Source: Oribacterium parvum (GTDB lineage: Bacteria; Bacillota; Clostridia; Lachnospirales; Lachnospiraceae). From it: 9,693 nt of DNA. Shown here piece by piece: positions 6,531 to 9,693 of this stretch (its first letter is position 1; the number at the start of each line of letters is the position of its first letter). The notes below the pieces were generated by a model. That model worked only from the letters and a program-made list of their open reading frames with translations, was not told the origin of the DNA and did no database searches. Location: assembly GCA_938022235.1 (NCBI GenBank), contig CALIEL010000239.1, forward strand, positions 1 to 9,693, in the 5' to 3' direction. The position numbers and the translations under genes are program-made.

Positions 6531-6688
6531 TTTCCTTGCTGGCTGTTCCATCCTATAATGAAAAAGTATTGTGATCTCCTGAAGCTCATTTTTTCTCACT
6601 AAATCAGTTCATGATTCGAAAATAAGAAAATTCTTTGTTTCTCACAATATTTTAACCCATAGCTTACCTTTATTTTTATGCTACGTCA

Positions 6689-6718
6689 ATTATATTTATA
6701 GAATAAGAGATATTCCTA
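6689..6718 (-). promoter_or_regulatory. Candidate promoter for the membrane-protein gene and perhaps opp
   Basis: A perfect minus-strand TATAAT lies at 6689-6694. TAGGAA at 6713-6718 matches the -35 consensus at four of six positions with an 18-base spacer. Immediately upstream (6719-6740) is an A-rich stretch with several A-tracts that resembles an UP element. It would give a leader of about 215 bases carrying the tandem repeat. A second, weaker possibility is TTGTGA (6642-6647) with TATTTT (6619-6624) at 17 bases. Confidence 0.35.
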
Positions 6719-6893
6719 ATTATTTTTTCTTTCTTATTTCGCCAATTTTATTTATAGAAACTTTATCATTTTTTTGTATTTTGATATTCCATTTTTCTAT
6801 AAGCCCTCTATCTTTTATTCTGTTTTAGAAATATTACTCAGTAATTTTCCTGAGTCCTTATACAAATACGCCAGTTTTTACGCTTTAGGCATT

Positions 6894-6923
6894 AAAAAAA
6901 GAGGAAACAAGCTTCCTCTTTTT
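6894..6923 (-). terminator. Intrinsic terminator of the ribosomal protein/rpoA operon
   Basis: AAAAAGAGGAA (6896-6906) pairs with TTCCTCTTTTT (6913-6923) over 11 bases around a six-base loop. On the minus strand it is followed by a run of seven T (6894-6900). It begins 32 bases beyond the rplQ stop. The plus-strand side also has a short T-run, so it may be partly bidirectional. Confidence 0.92.
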
Positions 6924-6955
6924 AAGCAACTTTGTTCTATTCGTTTTGTAAAATA

Positions 6956-7492
6956 TTATACAAGCTCTAAAAGAACTTCCATAGCAGCATCTCCCTTACG
7001 AAGACCTACCTTTACGATTCTTGTATATCCACCGTGACGGTTCTCGTACTTTGGTGCAATCTCTTCAAAAAGCTTCTTCGCCAAGTCTAACTTCTTGGTG
7101 TTCTTCTTTCTTCCGGCTGCTTCTGCAGGTCTAACTGTGGGAACATAGGTCGCTGCAAGAATCTGGCGACGAGCCTGCAAACGGGAAGGCTTATCCTTCT
7201 GGATGGACTTCTCTACTTCCTCATAAACGGTAACCTTCTTACCGTCTTTGACTTCTTTAACGCGCTTTCCATCCGCATCCTTCTTTGCAACCTTTGCATT
7301 AACGACAACCATTTCATAGTTGTCTTTCTCTCTTACTGCCAAAGCAATAAGCTTCTCTACCTGCTTACGAACTTCCTTCGCTCTAGCCTCAGTAGTAAAA
7401 ATCTTTCCATGCTCCAATAAAGAAGTGGTTAATGCACGAAGCATTGCCTTTCTCTGGTTTGAAGCTCTTCCTAACTTTCTATAATTTGCCAT
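6956..7492 (-). CDS. rplQ: 50S ribosomal protein L17, enlarged form
   Basis: This encodes a large-subunit ribosomal protein located near the peptide exit tunnel. The N-terminus MANYRKLGRASNQRKAMLRALTTSLLEHGKIFTTEARAKEVRK is the L17 hallmark. The C-terminus GGYTRIVKVGLRKGDAAMEVLLELV is also typical. At 178 residues it is longer than the usual 115-130. The excess is a lysine- and glutamate-rich stretch at about 62-100 and a second at about 118-135, which lie between the conserved N-terminal helices and the C-terminal strand. From memory, enlarged L17 is common in Lachnospiraceae, so this is a lineage trait and not damage. AAGGAG (7498-7503) sits five bases before the ATG. It is the last gene of the cluster, 51 bases after rpoA and just ahead of the terminator. 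Confidence 0.96.
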   Translation of the reverse strand: MANYRKLGRASNQRKAMLRALTTSLLEHGKIFTTEARAKEVRKQVEKLIALAVREKDNYEMVVVNAKVAKKDADGKRVKEVKDGKKVTVYEEVEKSIQKDKPSRLQARRQILAATYVPTVRPAEAAGRKKNTKKLDLAKKLFEEIAPKYENRHGGYTRIVKVGLRKGDAAMEVLLELV

Positions 7493-7543
7493 GTTTTCTC
7501 CTTATCCGCGCTTTTTAGTCTTACCGGTTGGCCTTACTGTTAT

Positions 7544-8488
7544 CTATTCTTCCGGAAATGATAATCCCAGATTCAAATCTCTTAACTTCGCTAAAACTTC
7601 CTCAAGAGACTTTCTTCCAAGGTTACGAACCTTCATCATATCCTCCGGTGTCTTGGAGGTTAACTCGGACACTGTGTTGATTCCTGCTCTCTTCAAGCAG
7701 TTATAAGAACGGACACTTAATTCCAGTTCATCAATATTCATTTCCATTACTTTGCCCTTTTCATCTTCGGGCTTATCCACCATAAGCTCTGTTGCAGCCA
7801 CTTCTTCAGAAAGCGCTACAAACAAATCCAGGTGCTGAAAAAGCATTTGTGCCGCCTTGGAAATCGCATCTTCCGGAGACATACTTCCGTTGGTATATAC
7901 ATCCAAAGTCAATCGATCATAGTCCGTCATATTTCCTACACGGGTATTCTCGATAGACATATTTACTCTTTCCACTGGAGTATACAAAGCATCAATGTCC
8001 TGATAGTCCTTTGGTGCTTCTACTCTTCCTTCTGCCTTTTCTCCGGAGTAACCCTGTCCTCTACTGATAAAGAGGGAAATGGAGCCTTGGGCTCCCGCCT
8101 CTACAGTAGCAATATGCTCTGTAGGATTACTCAGCTTAAGTTCCGACTCTCCAATAAAATCTTCAGCCAGAATCTCGGACTTTCCGGATAAATCAACGGA
8201 AACTTCCAGACTTTCCAATTCCTCCGGCAAAATCACCGCAATGCTCTTAAGATTGGTTAAGAGCTCAGGGAAACTTTCCTGAATTCCGGAAACCTTGTCT
8301 CCGGACAGATTTTCGATCTTAATTGCAGAAATCGCAGCCCCGGGCAGAGAGGAAAGCATCATCCTCCGAAGAGAATTTCCTAGGGTTGAGCCGTAGCCTC
8401 GTTCCAGTGGTTCACATACGAAACGACCAAAACGCTTATCCTCTGAAATTTCAAGAATTTCAATGTTTGGTTTTGTAAAATCAAACAT
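7544..8488 (-). CDS. rpoA: DNA-directed RNA polymerase subunit alpha
   Basis: This is the assembly platform of RNA polymerase and the contact point for UP elements and activators. The 314-residue length is normal. The N-terminal dimerisation domain covers about 1-228, with the GRFVCEPLERGYGSTLGNSLRRMMLSSLPG block at 21-50 and the RVGNMTDYDRLTLDVYTNG block at 183-201. After a linker rich in Glu, Asp and Lys, the C-terminal domain (about 251-310) shows the two helix-hairpin-helix elements. Arg260 in SVRSYNCLK corresponds to the DNA-contacting Arg265 of Escherichia coli, and NLGRKSLEE (289-297) supplies the other contacts. AGGAGG (8493-8498) lies four bases before the ATG. The gene starts 24 bases after rpsD and ends in TAG. 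Confidence 0.98.
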   Translation of the reverse strand: MFDFTKPNIEILEISEDKRFGRFVCEPLERGYGSTLGNSLRRMMLSSLPGAAISAIKIENLSGDKVSGIQESFPELLTNLKSIAVILPEELESLEVSVDLSGKSEILAEDFIGESELKLSNPTEHIATVEAGAQGSISLFISRGQGYSGEKAEGRVEAPKDYQDIDALYTPVERVNMSIENTRVGNMTDYDRLTLDVYTNGSMSPEDAISKAAQMLFQHLDLFVALSEEVAATELMVDKPEDEKGKVMEMNIDELELSVRSYNCLKRAGINTVSELTSKTPEDMMKVRNLGRKSLEEVLAKLRDLNLGLSFPEE

Positions 8489-8512
8489 GCTGCCTCCTTT
8501 TTTAGGCTATCA

Positions 8513-9106
8513 TTACTTAGAATACAACTCGACGATTAACATTTCGTTTACAGGAACGTCAATGTCTTCTCTGTGTGGAAGAGACTTAATGGTTGCGCTA
8601 AGCTTCTCAGCATCCATCTCTAACCATGCCGGTACCATTCTGCCGTTGGTTACTTCCACAATATCCTTATATCTCTGTGCAGTTCTCATGGATTCTTTAA
8701 TCTGAATCACATCACCTGCAGATACAAGATAAGAAGGAATGTTTACAATCTTTCCGTTAACGGTTACGTGACGGTGTCCTACAACCTGTCTAGCTTCTCT
8801 TCTGGTTCTAGCCATTCCCATACGGAAAATAACGTTGTCCAGACGAGACTCTAAAAGAATCATAAGGTTTTCACCGGTCTGTCCTGCTAACTTCTCTGCC
8901 TTAGCATAGTAGTTACGGAAAGGCTTCTCTAATACGCCATAGATGAACTTTGCCTTCTGCTTCTCTCTAAGCTGAAGACCGTACTCGCTCATCTTTCTTC
9001 TTGGGTTACGAAGCTGTCTGTTGGATTTCTTATCCACTCCTAAAAATACGGGGTCCAGTCCAAGTGACCTGCATCTTTTAAGCACAGGAACTTTATCTAC
9101 TGCCAT
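8513..9106 (-). CDS. rpsD: 30S ribosomal protein S4
   Basis: This is a primary 16S rRNA binding protein that starts assembly of the small-subunit body. In many bacteria it also represses its own synthesis by binding its mRNA leader. The 197 residues begin MAVDKVPVLKRCRSLGL and contain a single cysteine (Cys12), so this is the zinc-free form. The N-terminal S4 region is followed by the S4 RNA-binding domain at about 86-147 (ESRLDNVIFRMGMARTRREARQ, then HVTVNGKIVNIPS). The C-terminus VPVNEMLIVELYSK is typical. AGGAGG (9112-9117) is five bases before the ATG. It sits between rpsK and rpoA, but the gap to rpsK is the longest in the cluster, which would suit a translational control element. Confidence 0.97.
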   Translation of the reverse strand: MAVDKVPVLKRCRSLGLDPVFLGVDKKSNRQLRNPRRKMSEYGLQLREKQKAKFIYGVLEKPFRNYYAKAEKLAGQTGENLMILLESRLDNVIFRMGMARTRREARQVVGHRHVTVNGKIVNIPSYLVSAGDVIQIKESMRTAQRYKDIVEVTNGRMVPAWLEMDAEKLSATIKSLPHREDIDVPVNEMLIVELYSK

Positions 9107-9274
9107 TTTATCCTCCTAAATATCAAGTTTTGTCGACTCAACAAGCCAACATCCCTAAAAAATTGATACGCCCTTTACACCGATAAGGCTTCTTCAGGCT
9201 GACCACATGGTCATACTGTTCTGTACAAGCTTATGCCGCTATAGGAAATCCCATAATCTCCCGGGCACAGTGCA
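9107..9274 (-). other. 168-base intercistronic leader between rpsK and rpsD
   Basis: No gene is visible here. It contains a near-palindrome TGACCA-CA-TGGTCA (9200-9213), a weak bulged hairpin (9170-9175 with 9185-9189) followed on the minus strand by six T (9157-9162), and TATCAA (9121-9126) that can pair with TTGATA (9163-9168). The position just before rpsD is where an S4-responsive leader would be expected. The structure is only suggestive, and I cannot match it to a known leader consensus. Confidence 0.3.
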
Positions 9275-9670
9275 TTATACTCTTCTGCGCTTTGGTGGGC
9301 GGCATCCGTTGTGTGGAACCGGTGTAACATCCTTGATGGAGGTTACTTCCAATCCGTTTGCTGCTAAAGCACGGATTGCTGCTTCTCTTCCGGATCCCGG
9401 TCCTTTAACCATTACATCCACATACTTTAAGCCGTGTACCAAAGCTGCCTTTACAGCAGTCTCAGCAGCCATCTGCGCTGCATATGGAGTAGATTTTCTT
9501 GAACCTCTAAATCCCAGACCGCCGGCACTTGCCCAAGAAAGAGCATTTCCCTGTGCATCTGTCAAAGTAACGATTGTGTTATTGAAAGATGATTGGATAT
9601 GTGCCTGTCCGCGTTCAACGTTTTTCTTTACGCGCTTTTTTGTCACTCTCTTACCAGTTGACTTAGCCAT
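9275..9670 (-). CDS. rpsK: 30S ribosomal protein S11
   Basis: This small-subunit platform protein contacts 16S rRNA close to the mRNA exit region and helps form the E-site side of the 30S. The 131-residue length is standard. The basic N-terminal tail (1-20) is followed by HIQSSFNNTIVTLTD (24-38), WASAGGLGFRGSRKSTPYAAQ (46-66) and VKGPGSGREAAIRAL (88-102). The invariant end is DVTPVPHNGCRPPKRRRV. The start at 9670 has only a modest ribosome binding site (AAGGAAAGTAGG, somewhat far upstream). This is common inside tightly coupled ribosomal operons, where rpsM usually precedes; that neighbour lies outside the window. The gene ends in TAA. Confidence 0.98.
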   Translation of the reverse strand: MAKSTGKRVTKKRVKKNVERGQAHIQSSFNNTIVTLTDAQGNALSWASAGGLGFRGSRKSTPYAAQMAAETAVKAALVHGLKYVDVMVKGPGSGREAAIRALAANGLEVTSIKDVTPVPHNGCRPPKRRRV

Positions 9671-9693
9671 AGTTAAACTAACCTACTTTCCTT

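Larger units (their letters stand above)
6468..6893. other. AT-rich intergenic region between the ribosomal cluster and the membrane-protein gene
   Basis: About 425 bases with no gene I can support on either strand. It holds the candidate promoter, the tandem repeat and the ribosome binding site listed separately, plus a small inverted repeat ACTCAG/CTGAGT (6836-6855, eight-base loop) of unknown meaning. The base composition is clearly richer in A and T than the flanking genes, as expected for a regulatory region between two transcription units. Confidence 0.7.

Noticed and set aside
6554..6559. Plus-strand TATAAT
   Set aside because: There is no acceptable -35 at usual spacing and no plus-strand gene downstream.
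6468..6599. Longer N-terminus for the membrane protein (start at 6599)
   Set aside because: The added part is a lysine-rich translation of the tandem repeat, and the strong GGAGG is positioned for the 6467 start.
6836..6855. Inverted repeat ACTCAG/CTGAGT as a second terminator
   Set aside because: The stem is only six bases with an eight-base loop and no proper T-tract, and it lies beyond an already strong terminator.
6955..6960. Minus-strand TATAAT overlapping the rplQ stop
   Set aside because: There is no -35 element, and any transcript would meet the terminator a few dozen bases later.
6774..7037. 87-codon plus-strand frame in the intergenic region
   Set aside because: It runs through the rplQ terminator and into rplQ on the opposite strand, and its sequence is low-complexity AT-rich translation.
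9274..9279. Minus-strand TATAAT overlapping the rpsK stop as an rpsD promoter
   Set aside because: The -35 position reads GC-rich CCGCCC and there is no TG extension, so it is most likely chance.

Overview
The window reads as a chromosome segment of a Gram-positive clostridium, most likely a member of the Lachnospiraceae. This rests on the rpsK-rpsD-rpoA-rplQ order, the zinc-less clostridial form of S4, the enlarged L17, strong AGGAGG ribosome binding sites and a lipoprotein-type peptide binding protein. The genus is not certain; an Oribacterium-like organism is only a guess from overall feel. Every gene I can support lies on the minus strand, so transcription runs from right to left.

Right part (about 9693 down to 6894): the 3' end of the large ribosomal protein cluster. 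It holds rpsK (S11), a 168-base leader-like gap, rpsD (S4), rpoA (RNA polymerase alpha) and rplQ (L17). It closes with a strong intrinsic terminator (6894-6923) just past rplQ.

Middle part (about 6893 to 5919): roughly 425 bases of AT-rich non-coding DNA. It carries candidate promoters and a 20-bp tandem repeat. It leads into a small gene for an unrecognised four-helix membrane protein whose strong ribosome binding site fixes the start at 6467.

Left part (5870 to 1): an oligopeptide/dipeptide ABC importer operon in the order oppA-oppB-oppC-oppD, running off the left edge. OppA is a lipoprotein of 769 residues with a helical insertion of about 125 residues. OppC has 533 residues because about 215 residues sit outside the membrane between its first helix and the permease core. 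Both are much larger than the classical proteins. Stem-loops without T-tracts lie in the oppA-oppB and oppC-oppD gaps and probably tune the relative amounts of the proteins.

The most striking feature is an in-frame TAG (158-160) in oppD. It replaces the glutamine just before the ABC signature LSGGMRQR, while the rest of the frame (signature, Walker B, D-loop) stays open to the window edge. TAG is also the natural stop of rpoA and oppB here, so code reassignment is unlikely. A recent nonsense mutation, phase or population variation, or a sequencing error are the realistic explanations. I found no CRISPR array, mobile element, tRNA or rRNA, and nothing that looks like a wholly new defence-type system.
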